Assembly (NCBI RefSeq): GCF_001702265.1
Contig: NZ_MAUE01000029.1
Location: 112,502 to 176,501, forward strand
Direction of reading: 5' to 3'
Length of the DNA stretch: 64,000 bases
Origin: Pseudomonas aylmerensis
GTDB taxonomy: Bacteria > Pseudomonadota > Gammaproteobacteria > Pseudomonadales > Pseudomonadaceae
Positions 1-9,300 of the stretch are shown here, piece by piece. The notes beneath the pieces are model-generated. The model was not told where the DNA came from, did no database searches, and saw only the letters and a list, made by a program, of their open reading frames with translations. Position numbers and translations under genes: made by a program. Every line of letters starts with the position of its first letter. The first letter of the stretch is position 1.

Positions 1-1267
1 GCGCCAGCGCCATCTGGAACAGCTTCAAAGAGTCGGTTTGCTCCGGCAATTCCAGCCACAGGAAATAGCCACCGGCCGGTTGGCTGACGCGGGTCTGGGC
101 CGGGAAGTAACGCGCAATGGCGGCGAGCATGGCGCTTTGCTGTTCTTCCAGGGCATAGCGCAATTTGCGCAGGTGCCGGTCGTAGCCGCCGTGCTGCAGA
201 TAATCGGCAATCGCCGCCTGGGCCGGCATCGATGGGCACAGCGATGTCATCAGCTTCAGGCGTTCGACTTTCTGCGCATAGCGCCCGGCGGCCACCCAGC
301 CCACGCGATAGCCGGGCGCGAGGCTCTTGGCGAAGGAGCCGCAGTGCATCACCAGGCCCTCGGTATCAAACGCCTTGGCCGGTTTCGGCGCGTGTTGGCC
401 GTAATACAACTCGGCGTACACATCGTCTTCGATCAGTGGCACCTGATGGCTGCGCAGCAGTTCTACCAGCGCCTGCTTCTTGGCCTCTGGCAGCGTCGCG
501 CCCATCGGGTTCTGGAAGCTGGTCATGGTCCAGCAGGCCTTGATCGGGTAGCGCTCCAGGGTTTGTGCCAGCGCGTTGAGGTCAATGCCGTCGCGCGGGT
601 GCACGGGGATTTCGACTGCCTTGAGTTTCAGGCGTTCGAGCACTTGCAGGCAGGCGTAGAACGCCGGGGCCTCGATCGCGACCAGGTCGCCGGGTTCGGT
701 CACAGCCTGCAGGCACAGGTTGAGTGCTTCGAGGGCGCCATTGGTGATCAGCAGTTCTTCCATGGGCAACATCAGCCCGCCGACCATGTAGCGCAGGGCA
801 ATCTGCCGACGCAGTTGCGGGTTGCCCGGCGACATGTCGGTGACCACCAGGCGCGGGTCCATCTCGCGGCTGGCGCTGGCCAGGGAGCGCGCCAGGCGCG
901 GCAGCGGGAACAGCATCGGGCTGGGGAAGGCCGAGCCGAACGGCACGGTGTTGGGGTCCTTGATCGAGTCCAGCACCGAGAACACCAGTTCGCTCACATC
1001 CACTTCAGTGGACTCGTGCACGTGCTCGCTCACCACCGGCTCGGAAAACGGGCTCGGTGCGTGGGTATTGACGAAGTAACCCGAGCGCGGCCGGGCGCGG
1101 ATCAGCCCACGTCGCTCCAGCAGGTAATACGCCTGGAACACTGTCGATGGGCTGACGCCGTAAGTCTGGCTGGCGTAGCGCACCGAAGGCACACGCTGGC
1201 CGGGGCCGAGCACGCCGGAGCGGATCAGTTCTGCAATGTCGTCGGCAAATTTTTCGTAGCGTTTCAT
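1..1267 (-). CDS. MocR-type PLP-dependent aminotransferase-like transcriptional regulator (3' end outside window)
   Basis: Reverse-strand frame open from an ATG at 1267 to the left edge (422 codons, no stop), so the C-terminus is missing. The first about 70 residues form a GntR winged helix (ADDIAELIRSGVLGPGQRVPS, then GVSPSTVFQAYYLLERRGLI and RPRSGYFV). The rest is a fold-type I aminotransferase domain, with PHPRDGID, SFQNPMGATLP, the EDDVYAELYYG stretch and the PLP-lysine region GSFAKSLAPGYRVGW. In the MocR family the aminotransferase-like domain senses PLP or a PLP adduct and the N-terminus binds DNA. The target is not visible. A second MocR gene lies at 56696-58105 but is clearly a different protein. 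Confidence 0.9.
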   Translation of the reverse strand, partial: MKRYEKFADDIAELIRSGVLGPGQRVPSVRYASQTYGVSPSTVFQAYYLLERRGLIRARPRSGYFVNTHAPSPFSEPVVSEHVHESTEVDVSELVFSVLDSIKDPNTVPFGSAFPSPMLFPLPRLARSLASASREMDPRLVVTDMSPGNPQLRRQIALRYMVGGLMLPMEELLITNGALEALNLCLQAVTEPGDLVAIEAPAFYACLQVLERLKLKAVEIPVHPRDGIDLNALAQTLERYPIKACWTMTSFQNPMGATLPEAKKQALVELLRSHQVPLIEDDVYAELYYGQHAPKPAKAFDTEGLVMHCGSFAKSLAPGYRVGWVAAGRYAQKVERLKLMTSLCPSMPAQAAIADYLQHGGYDRHLRKLRYALEEQQSAMLAAIARYFPAQTRVSQPAGGYFLWLELPEQTDSLKLFQMALA

Positions 1268-1363
1268 GGGGGCCTAATCAGCTTTTTGAAAGTGTACGCA
1301 AGTCCATGGCAGGCGCCGGCAAGTCAGCGCCCACCGTTGAATCGCCACTGGGTCGGATAGACC

Positions 1364-2773
1364 TCAGCGGTTCAGCGGGGCGACAAAACGGCTGTCGGCC
1401 GCGCTGTAGATCCAGGGTTCATCCACATCCGTGACCTTGAAACGCAAGGTCTGCGAGCTGCTGGTCGGTTTGTCGGCCAGCAGGGCCACGGACACCGGCA
1501 CATCGCTGATCTCCCCAGGCGCCAGGCTGATCTCGGTCTTGCCCTGCAACTGGAAGCCTTCGCCGTCCACCAGCTCCAGGCGGTAATCCTGGCGTTGCTG
1601 GGTCTTGTTGATGACCTTGAGGCTGTAGATATTCTCGATCAGGCCCTGGGCATTTTCGCGGAACATGCCACGGTCCTTGGTCACATCCAGCGACACCATC
1701 GGTCGCCCCACCAGGGCCACCACCAGCGCGGCAATCATCACCAGCAGCACGGCACTGTAGCCGATCAGGCGTGGCCTGAGCAGATGAGTCTTGCCACCTT
1801 GCAGTTGATGTTCGGAGGTGTAGCTCACCAGGCCGCGCGCGTAACCCATCTTGTCCATGATCGAGTCGCAGGCGTCGACACAGGCTGCGCAACCGATGCA
1901 CTCCATTTGCAGGCCGTCGCGGATGTCGATACCGGTGGGGCACACCTGCACGCAGAGCTGGCAGTCGATGCAGTCCCCCAGGCCGACGTCGGCTGGCCTG
2001 GCCTCACGTTTGCGCGGGCCACGGCTTTCGCCACGGGCGGCGTCATAGGAGATGGTCAGCGTGTCCTTGTCGAACATCACACTCTGGAAGCGCGCATACG
2101 GGCACATGTGCATGCACACTGCTTCGCGCAGCCAACCGGCGTTGAGGTAAGTGGCGGCGGTGAAGAACAGCACCCAGAACAGGCTGACGCCGCCCATTTG
2201 CCAGGTCAGCAGCTCGGCGGCCAGCGGGCGGATGGGCGTGAAGTAGCCGACAAAGGTCAGCCCGGTGAGCACGCTGATGCCCAGCCACAGGGTGTGCTTG
2301 GCCGCGCGCCGCGCCAGTTTGTTCACGCTCCACGGCGCCGCTTGCAACTTGATACGTTGATTGCGCTCGCCTTCGGTGACTTTCTCACACCACATGAACA
2401 GCCAGGTGAACGAGCTTTGCGGACAGGTGTAGCCGCACCACACGCGGCCGGCGAACACGGTAATCGCAAACAGGCCGAAGGCGCAGATGATCAGCAGCGC
2501 TGACAACAAAATGAAATCCTGGGGCCAGAAGGTCGCGCCAAAGATATGGAATTTGCTCTGCGCCAGGTCCCAGAGTACCGCCTGGCGGTCGCCCCAGTTC
2601 AGCCACACGGTGCCGAAGAAGGCCAGGAACAGCAAGCCGGCACCGCCGATACGCAAGGTGCGGAACAGGCCGGTGAAGCTGCGGGTATGAATCAGGTTGT
2701 CGCTGGATTTGGCCTTCACCTTCTTTGGGTGTATGGGCACAAAGGTTTCCACGGTAGGGATTCTTTCGCTCAT
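1364..2773 (-). CDS. ccoG: CcoG/FixG-type cytochrome c oxidase accessory protein
   Basis: Polyferredoxin-like membrane protein of about 469 residues. It carries several hydrophobic segments in the N-terminal half, an NapH-like cysteine pattern (GRVWCGYTCPQ, CMHMCPYARFQ), two 4Fe-4S ferredoxin motifs (CIDCQLCVQVCP and CIGCAACVDAC), a further membrane segment and a C-terminal IgG-like FixG domain. CcoG is a cupric reductase that assists copper insertion into cbb3 oxidase. No ccoNOPQ or ccoS lies beside it, so this is an orphan copy. The start is uncertain: an in-frame ATG at 2797 would add eight residues but lacks a ribosome site. I chose 2773, where a GGAGG precedes a five-codon mini-ORF whose stop overlaps this ATG. 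Confidence 0.93.
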   Translation of the reverse strand: MSERIPTVETFVPIHPKKVKAKSSDNLIHTRSFTGLFRTLRIGGAGLLFLAFFGTVWLNWGDRQAVLWDLAQSKFHIFGATFWPQDFILLSALLIICAFGLFAITVFAGRVWCGYTCPQSSFTWLFMWCEKVTEGERNQRIKLQAAPWSVNKLARRAAKHTLWLGISVLTGLTFVGYFTPIRPLAAELLTWQMGGVSLFWVLFFTAATYLNAGWLREAVCMHMCPYARFQSVMFDKDTLTISYDAARGESRGPRKREARPADVGLGDCIDCQLCVQVCPTGIDIRDGLQMECIGCAACVDACDSIMDKMGYARGLVSYTSEHQLQGGKTHLLRPRLIGYSAVLLVMIAALVVALVGRPMVSLDVTKDRGMFRENAQGLIENIYSLKVINKTQQRQDYRLELVDGEGFQLQGKTEISLAPGEISDVPVSVALLADKPTSSSQTLRFKVTDVDEPWIYSAADSRFVAPLNR

Positions 2774-2899
2774 GGTCGTTCGCTCATCAGCCTCCATCAG
2801 GCGGATGAACTATGCGCGTGGCGCTGTGTGCATAACAGACTCAGCTAGGGCGATAAAAAGCGGATCAGATAGGGGCTTCGAGCGCCGCTGCGACAATGT

Positions 2900-2928
2900 G
2901 CTGCACCCCGTTGCATGAGGGGTGCAGC
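2900..2928. terminator. Perfect 10-bp hairpin between DUF3203 gene and ccoG
   Basis: GCTGCACCCC at 2900-2909 pairs perfectly with GGGGTGCAGC at 2919-2928 around a nine-base loop. It lies just downstream of the DUF3203 stop and upstream of ccoG, both on the reverse strand. No T-run follows on either strand, so it is a stable hairpin that may end or slow transcription rather than a textbook terminator. Confidence 0.4.
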
Positions 2929-2957
2929 GCTATCCTGGGCGTGCTGATACAGATCAA

Positions 2958-3197
2958 TTAAATCAACGAACCAGGTTCTTCGGCCTTCACATGTTGGCGC
3001 CCGTCGTGGGCGCCGGCGACCGTGAGCGCATCGGCCTCGGCTTCAGTGATGTAGATCCGCTCGGCCGCCAATTCTACGTAGGACATGGATTTGTCGATGT
3101 CGGTGACGATATTGACCCGTGTCGCCGGCACGCTCTGTTCCTGGCCATTGTCATCGAGCATGAAGTAGCACAGCTGGTTTTCGATACGAATGGGCAT
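2958..3197 (-). CDS. DUF3203 family small protein
   Basis: A 79-residue acidic cytoplasmic protein starting MPIRIENQLCYFMLDD and containing TDIDKSMSYVELAAERIYIT and EADALTVAGAHDGR. It resembles the small DUF3203 family found in Pseudomonas; no molecular function is established for that family. The ATG at 3197 is preferred over one six codons earlier because AAGGAG stands six bases in front of it. No signal peptide or membrane segment is seen. It stands alone, with mgtC on the opposite strand upstream. Confidence 0.8.
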   Translation of the reverse strand: MPIRIENQLCYFMLDDNGQEQSVPATRVNIVTDIDKSMSYVELAAERIYITEAEADALTVAGAHDGRQHVKAEEPGSLI

Positions 3198-3319
3198 GCC
3201 GTTCTCCTTTCTCATGGGCTATGAACGTTAGGGCGCAGCGATGTGCGCGGGTTCAAGGCAACTGACTGGCGGTCGCCGCTGTCCATCGTTGACCCATAAA
3301 GACAAAAAGGACGGCATCC

Positions 3320-3811
3320 ATGGACGCCTGGTGGCAAGAAGTGTGGCAAACCCTGCAAGCTGAATTTGCCGATATCGGCGATGCGAAACAACTCACCCAG
3401 ATCACCGTGCGCCTGCTGATCGCTGCGGTCCTGGGCGGCATTCTCGGCTTCGAGCGCGAGAGCAAGGGCAAGGCCGCGGGCGTGCGCACGCACATGCTGG
3501 TGGCCTTGGGCGCGGCGCTGTTCGTGATGGTGCCGCAGATGTCCGGCAATCAGGCCGATGCCATGAGCCGCGTGGTCCAGGGCGTGATTGCCGGGATTGG
3601 CTTCCTCGGCGCCGGGACCATCATCAAGGGCAAGGATGAGGAAGAAGGGCACGTGAAGGGCCTGACCACCGCCGCCGGCCTTTGGATGACCGCTGCGATT
3701 GGGGTCTCGGCCGGGTTGGGCCGGGAATCGACAGCGGTGCTGAGTACCTTGCTGGCTCTGCTGGTGTTCAGCGTGATGCCAAAAATCGTCAAGCGCTTTG
3801 AGAAGGGCTGA
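3320..3811 (+). CDS. MgtC/SapB family membrane protein
   Basis: 163 residues with the MgtC signature: an amphipathic N-terminus, then RLLIAAVLGGILGFERESKG, KAAGVRTHMLVALGAALFV, a GVIAGIGFLGAGTII segment, and a LTTAAGLWMTAAIGVSAGLG segment with a last hydrophobic helix. Four or five inner-membrane helices are expected. MgtC proteins modulate ATP synthase and phosphate or Mg2+ homeostasis in some pathogens; the shorter SapB-type proteins like this one, without a C-terminal ACT-like domain, are largely uncharacterised. An AAAAAGGA ribosome site lies about ten bases upstream. Its 3' end overlaps the convergent 57-residue ORF by 23 bases. Confidence 0.9.
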   Translation: MDAWWQEVWQTLQAEFADIGDAKQLTQITVRLLIAAVLGGILGFERESKGKAAGVRTHMLVALGAALFVMVPQMSGNQADAMSRVVQGVIAGIGFLGAGTIIKGKDEEEGHVKGLTTAAGLWMTAAIGVSAGLGRESTAVLSTLLALLVFSVMPKIVKRFEKG

Positions 3812-3962
3812 CAATCACGGGCGGCATGGTGGTCGGCGGCTCCTCCACGGGTGGCGGGTCTTGGGGCGGGTCTTGTTCCGGAATCGGCTCCGGCTCGGTG
3901 GGTGGCAGCGTCGGGTTGTCGATATTCGGGTCCGGGGTTTCTGCCGGGATCGGGATATTCAT
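3789..3962 (-). CDS. Small proline-rich acidic protein (57 aa)
   Basis: Frame on the reverse strand from ATG 3962 to TGA 3789. The peptide is dominated by Pro with Asp/Glu: it begins MNIPIPAETPDP, continues through TLPPTEPEPIPEQDPPQDPP and ends VIVSPSQSA. An excellent ribosome site, AAGGAGG, stands eight bases before the ATG. There is no signal peptide, no membrane helix and no cysteine; it should be unstructured. Function unknown. The strong ribosome site and a frame free of stops in a non-coding gap are the reasons for calling it. Confidence 0.65.
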   Translation of the reverse strand: MNIPIPAETPDPNIDNPTLPPTEPEPIPEQDPPQDPPPVEEPPTTMPPVIVSPSQSA

Positions 3963-4047
3963 CGGTGTGGCCTCCTTTGTGCTTTGCTCTATCGGTGGAC
4001 AGCCGCCGGGGCGATTTGATTCCCGCTCAATGGCCGCACATCCACCT

Positions 4048-4075
4048 GAACTTTTCCCGGTGAGGCAGGCTCGGA
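4048..4075 (+). promoter_or_regulatory. Candidate AlgU (sigma22/RpoE-type) promoter of the glgE operon
   Basis: GAACTT at 4048-4053 is followed after 17 bases by TCGGA at 4071-4075, close to the AlgU consensus GAACTT-N16/17-TCTGA. It would start transcription near 4082, giving a leader of about 84 bases before glgE. Control by this envelope and osmotic stress factor would suit trehalose and alpha-glucan genes. Seen by eye only. Confidence 0.5.
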
Positions 4076-4165
4076 CCTTATACGGCCCTGCTCAGGGAGA
4101 GCGGCGTCGTCTCAGAATTCAGATCAAGCAAAGAGCGTCCACAGGGCGTAAGGGGAAGATGCTCG

Positions 4166-6154
4166 ATGACTGCTGAAACACAGGTTCCAGAAGAATCCCT
4201 CTTGCCGCTGTCCCAGGCATTGTTACTGCCCAGGATCGCGATCGAAAGCACCACCCCCGTGATCGATGGCGGCGAATTCGCCGTCAAGGCGGTGGTTGGC
4301 CAGCGCATTGACGTCACCAGCAACGTCTTTGCCGACGGCCACGACAAGCTGGCGGTGCTGATCCGCTGGCGCCCGCTGCACCAGGAACACTGGCACAGCG
4401 TGGTGATGAACGACGTGGGCAACAATGGCTGGGAGGGCGGGTTCACCGTCAGTGACCAAGGCCCCCACGAATACTGCATTGAAGCCTGGATCGATACCTT
4501 CGCCAGCTTCTGCTACGAACTGCGCAAGAAACATGAGGCCGGGGTACCGGTCAGCCTGGAGTTGCAGGAAGGTCGCAGCCTGGTGCTGCAGGCCGCCGAA
4601 CGCAGCGACAACGAGTTGCGCGACCGCCTGATGCTGCTGCACCACGAACTCTCCGGCCTGCTGGAAACCGAGCAGGTCGCGCAGTTCCTGCACGAAGACA
4701 GTGCACATTTGATGACCCAGGCCGACCACCGTGCCTATTTGAGCATCAGCCGGGTCTACCCGATTGATGTCGAGCGCGAGGCGGCTCAGTTTGCCAGCTG
4801 GTACGAGCTGTTTCCGCGCTCGATCACTGACGATCCCGCCCGCCATGGCACCTTTAACGATGTGCACTCGCGCTTGTCGATGATCCACGACATGGGATTC
4901 GACGTGCTGTATTTCCCGCCGATCCACCCCATCGGCCGCAGCCATCGCAAGGGCAAGAACAATTCCCTGACCGCCGGTCCGGAGGATCCGGGCAGCCCGT
5001 ATGCCATCGGCAGCGAGGAGGGCGGCCATGAGGCGATCCATCCGCAATTGGGCAGCCGCGATGACTTCCGGCGCCTGGTCAAGGCTGCCGCCGATCACGG
5101 CCTGGAAATCGCCCTGGACTTCGCCATCCAATGCTCCCAGGACCATCCGTGGCTCAAGCAACACCCGGGCTGGTTCAACTGGCGCCCGGACGGCACGATC
5201 AAATACGCCGAGAACCCGCCGAAGAAATACCAGGACATCGTCAACGTCGACTTCTATGCCGCCGACGCGATCCCGAGCCTGTGGACCGAATTGCGCGACA
5301 TCGTGGTGGGCTGGGTGGAAGAGGGCGTGAAGACTTTTCGCGTCGACAACCCTCACACCAAGCCGCTGCCGTTCTGGCAATGGCTGATCAGCGACGTGCG
5401 ATCCAAGCACCCCGACGTGATCTTTCTCGCCGAGGCGTTCACCACGCCGGCGATGATGGCGCGCCTGGGCAAGGTCGGCTATTCCCAGAGCTACACCTAT
5501 TTCACCTGGCGTAACACCAAGGCCGAACTCGGTGAGTACCTGACGCAGCTGAACCAGTCGCCGTGGCGTGAATGCTACCGGCCGAACTTCTTCGTCAACA
5601 CGCCGGACATCAACCCCGGCTTCCTGCACGAATCCGGTCGGCCGGGGTTTCTCATCCGCGCCGCACTGGCGACCATGGGCTCGGGCCTGTGGGGCATGTA
5701 TTCGGGTTTCGAGCTGTGCGAAGCGGCGCCGGTGCCGGGCAAAGAGGAATACCTGGACTCGGAGAAATACGAGATCCGTCCACGGAACTTCACCGCGCCC
5801 GGCAACATCATTGCCGAGATCGCCCAACTCAACCGCATTCGCCGACAGAACCCGGCCTTGCACACGCACTTGGGCCTCAAGCTCTACAACGCCTGGAATG
5901 ACAACATCCTGTATTTCGGCAAACGCAGCGAGGATGGCAGCAACTTCATCCTGGTGGCCGTCAACCTCGACCCGTTCAACGCCCAGGAAGCGCATTTCGA
6001 GCTGCCGTTATGGGAGTTGGGCCTGCCCGACGATGCCCAGACCCAAGGCGAAGACTTGATGAACGGCCATCGCTGGACCTGGTACGGCAAAAACCAGTGG
6101 ACCCGCCTGGAGCCGCATATGCCGTTCGGGATCTGGCGCCTCACTGTTGCCTGA
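4166..6154 (+). CDS. glgE: Alpha-1,4-glucan:maltose-1-phosphate maltosyltransferase
   Basis: 662 residues, normal GlgE length. An N-terminal beta-sandwich (about 20-120, with IRWRPLHQEHW) and a helical linker precede the GH13_3 barrel. Motifs include YFPPIHPIGRSHRKGKNN, the nucleophile in KTFRVDNPHTKP (Asp394) and the acid in IFLAEAFTTP (Glu423); both numbers match those reported for Streptomyces GlgE. Then come NTPDINPGF and a C-terminal domain. The enzyme transfers maltosyl units from maltose-1-phosphate onto a growing alpha-glucan in the cytoplasm. The start has GGGGAAG nine bases upstream. It is the first gene of a three-gene operon with treS and glgB, the classical GlgE route. Confidence 0.97.
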   Translation: MTAETQVPEESLLPLSQALLLPRIAIESTTPVIDGGEFAVKAVVGQRIDVTSNVFADGHDKLAVLIRWRPLHQEHWHSVVMNDVGNNGWEGGFTVSDQGPHEYCIEAWIDTFASFCYELRKKHEAGVPVSLELQEGRSLVLQAAERSDNELRDRLMLLHHELSGLLETEQVAQFLHEDSAHLMTQADHRAYLSISRVYPIDVEREAAQFASWYELFPRSITDDPARHGTFNDVHSRLSMIHDMGFDVLYFPPIHPIGRSHRKGKNNSLTAGPEDPGSPYAIGSEEGGHEAIHPQLGSRDDFRRLVKAAADHGLEIALDFAIQCSQDHPWLKQHPGWFNWRPDGTIKYAENPPKKYQDIVNVDFYAADAIPSLWTELRDIVVGWVEEGVKTFRVDNPHTKPLPFWQWLISDVRSKHPDVIFLAEAFTTPAMMARLGKVGYSQSYTYFTWRNTKAELGEYLTQLNQSPWRECYRPNFFVNTPDINPGFLHESGRPGFLIRAALATMGSGLWGMYSGFELCEAAPVPGKEEYLDSEKYEIRPRNFTAPGNIIAEIAQLNRIRRQNPALHTHLGLKLYNAWNDNILYFGKRSEDGSNFILVAVNLDPFNAQEAHFELPLWELGLPDDAQTQGEDLMNGHRWTWYGKNQWTRLEPHMPFGIWRLTVA

Positions 6155-6219
6155 GACCGTCTCCCCTGCAGGCGCCGGCTCGCCGGCGATGGCAGCGGGC
6201 CTGACACCTTTTTTTCGCT

Positions 6220-6271
6220 GAAACACCGCGACCGCCGGCAAGCCGGCTCCGACACGGGTTCGCGGTGTTTC
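6220..6271 (+). repeat. Intercistronic REP-like double-stem hairpin between glgE and treS
   Basis: GAAACACCGCGA (6220-6231) pairs perfectly with TCGCGGTGTTTC (6260-6271), and between them GCCGGC-AA-GCCGGC (6234-6247) forms an inner stem. An inverted, REP-like GCCGGCTCGCCGGC copy lies just upstream (about 6174-6187), so the gap contains a REPIN-like pair. It sits inside the operon, 22 bases before the treS ribosome site, where such stems usually shield upstream mRNA from 3' exonucleases or set gene-to-gene expression ratios. Confidence 0.75.
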
Positions 6272-6303
6272 AAGTGGATGTTCACGCATTTCAGGAGTTT
6301 CCA

Positions 6304-9300
6304 ATGGCGAAGAAACCCAAGGCTGCCACCTTTATCAAAGACCCGCTCTGGTACAAGGACGCGGTGATCTATCAGGTTCATGTCAAATCCTATTTCGACT
6401 CCAACAACGACGGCATCGGTGACTTTCCCGGGCTGATCGCCAAGCTCGACTACATCGCCGACCTGGGCGTGAACACCATCTGGCTGCTGCCGTTCTACCC
6501 CTCGCCGCGCCGCGACGATGGCTATGACATTGCCGAGTACCGGGGCGTGCACAGCGACTACGGGACCATGGCCGACGCCAAGCGCTTTATCGCCGAGGCC
6601 CACAAGCGCGGATTGCGGGTCATCACCGAGTTGGTGATCAACCACACCTCGGACCAGCACCCCTGGTTCCAACGCGCGCGCAAGGCCAAGCCCGGTTCGG
6701 CGGCGCGGGACTTCTACGTGTGGTCGGATGATGACCAGAAGTACGACGGCACACGCATCATTTTCCTCGACACCGAAAAATCCAACTGGACCTGGGACCC
6801 GGTCGCCGGCCAGTACTTCTGGCACCGCTTCTATTCCCACCAGCCGGACCTCAATTTCGACAACCCGCAGGTGATGAAAGCCGTGCTGTCGGTGATGCGC
6901 TACTGGCTGGACATGGGTATCGACGGCCTGCGCCTGGACGCGATTCCCTACCTGATCGAACGCGATGGCACCAACAACGAAAACCTTCCCGAAACCCACG
7001 GCGTGCTCAAGCAGATCCGCGCCGAGATCGACGCGCATTACCCCGACCGCATGCTGCTCGCCGAGGCCAACCAGTGGCCTGAAGACACCCAGCTGTACTT
7101 CGGTGACCGCAAGGGCGATGACGGTGACGAGTGCCACATGGCCTTCCACTTCCCGCTGATGCCGCGCATGTACATGGCGCTGGCCCAGGAAGATCGCTTC
7201 CCGATCACCGACATCCTGCGCCAGACCCCAGAGATCCCCGCCAACTGCCAATGGGCGATTTTCCTGCGCAACCACGATGAACTGACCCTGGAAATGGTCA
7301 CCGACAAAGAACGCGATTACCTGTGGAACTACTACGCCGCTGACCGCCGCGCGCGGATCAACCTGGGCATCCGCCGGCGCCTGGCGCCGTTGGTGGAGCG
7401 TGACCGTCGACGTGTCGAACTGCTCAACAGCCTGTTGCTGTCGATGCCAGGCACACCGACCCTGTATTACGGCGATGAAATCGGCATGGGCGACAACATC
7501 TACCTGGGCGACCGTGACGGGGTGCGCACGCCGATGCAGTGGTCCATCGACCGCAACGGCGGTTTTTCCCGGGCCAACCCGGCGAGCCTGGTGTTGCCGC
7601 CGATCATGGACCCGCAATACGGCTACCAGTCGGTCAACGTCGAAACCCAGGCCCAGGATCCACACTCGCTGCTCAACTGGACCCGCCGCATGCTTGCGGT
7701 GCGCAAGCAGTCCAAGGCGTTCGGCCGTGGCAGCCTGAAAATGCTCTCGCCAAGCAACCGCCGCATCCTCGCCTACACCCGCGAATTCACCGGCGACGAT
7801 GGGCGCACCGAAATCATCCTGTGCGTGGCCAACGTGTCGCGCAGTGCCCAGGCGGCCGAACTGGACCTGTCGGCCTTCGCCGGCATGGTACCGGTGGAGA
7901 TGCTGGGCGGTAATGCGTTCCCGCCGATTGGCCAGCTGAATTTCCTGCTGACCCTGGCGCCATACGGCTTCTATTGGTTCGTGCTGGCGGCGGAAAACCA
8001 GATGCCGAGCTGGCATGTGGAACCGGCGCAAAGCATGCCGGACTTCACCACGCTGGTGCTGAAAAAACGCATGGAAGAGCTGCTCGAAGAGCCGTGCCGC
8101 GCGACCCTGGAGCAGACCTCGCTGCCGGCCTGGCTGCCCAAGCGGCGCTGGTTTGCCGGCAAGGACACGGCCATCGACAGTGTGCGCATCGTCTATGGCG
8201 CACGCTTTGGCGACCCGCAGCACCCGGTGTTGCTCAGCGAGCTTGAGGTGACCGCCGGTGGCCAGGTCAACCGTTATCAGCTGCCATTCGGCTTTCTCGG
8301 CGAAGACCAGTTCACCAGCGCCTTGCCGCAGCAACTGGCGCTGGCCCGCGTGCGCCGTGTGCGCCAGGTCGGGTTGGTGACGGACGCCTTCAGCCTTGAG
8401 CACTTCATTCGCGCGGTCATCCAGGGCCTGCAAGCCGGCACCGTGCTGAACACCAGCGATGGCGACCTGCGTTTTGAAGCCACGCCGCACTTGGCCAGGT
8501 TGCAGCTCAATGACGAGTCGGTGGTGCGCTACCTGTCGGCCGAGCAGTCCAACAGTTCAGTGGTGGTGGGCGAAAGCCTGGTGCTCAAACTGATCCGCAA
8601 AGTCAGCGCCGGGGTGCACCCGGAGCTGGAAATGAGCGCCTACCTGACCGCCGCCGACTACCCGAACATCTCGCCATTGCTGGGCTCGATGGTGCGCCGC
8701 GATGCGGCGGGCGACGACAACCTGTTGATGATTGCCCAAGGCTACCTGAGCAACCAGGGCGATGCCTGGAGCTGGACCCAGAACAACCTCGAGCGCGCGA
8801 TCCGCGACGAACTCGCCGAAGCCATCTCCGAGCAGGAACAACACTACAACGCCCTGGGCGAACTGGCCGACTTTGCCGGATTGCTCGGGCAGCGCCTGGG
8901 CGAAATGCATGGGGTACTGGGCGCGAAGACCACTAACAAAGACTTCAAGCCCGAGGTCACCACAGTCAAGGATACCCAGGCCTGGGCCAAGGATGTCGGT
9001 GCACAGATCGACCGCGCCCTGCAATTGCTCAAGCTGCACCAAAGCCAATTGAACCCTGGCGATCAGGCGCTGGTCAGTGAATTGCTGGCGCAGAAAAAAG
9101 CCATCGCCAGCCATGTGCAGGCCTTGGCGAAAGCCACGCTGGGCGGCCTGCGCATTCGTGTCCACGGTGATTTGCACCTGGGCCAGGTGCTGGTGGTGAA
9201 GGGCGATGCCTACCTGATCGACTTTGAAGGCGAGCCTGCGCGGCCGCTGCATGAGCGCCGGGGCAAGCACAGCCCGTACAAGGATGTGAGTGGGGTGTTG

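Noticed and set aside
2945..2970. Anr/FNR box near the end of the DUF3203 gene (GATCAATTAAATCAA)
   Set aside because: The halves are direct, not inverted (ATCAA-N4-ATCAA), and it is about 175 bases from the nearest start.
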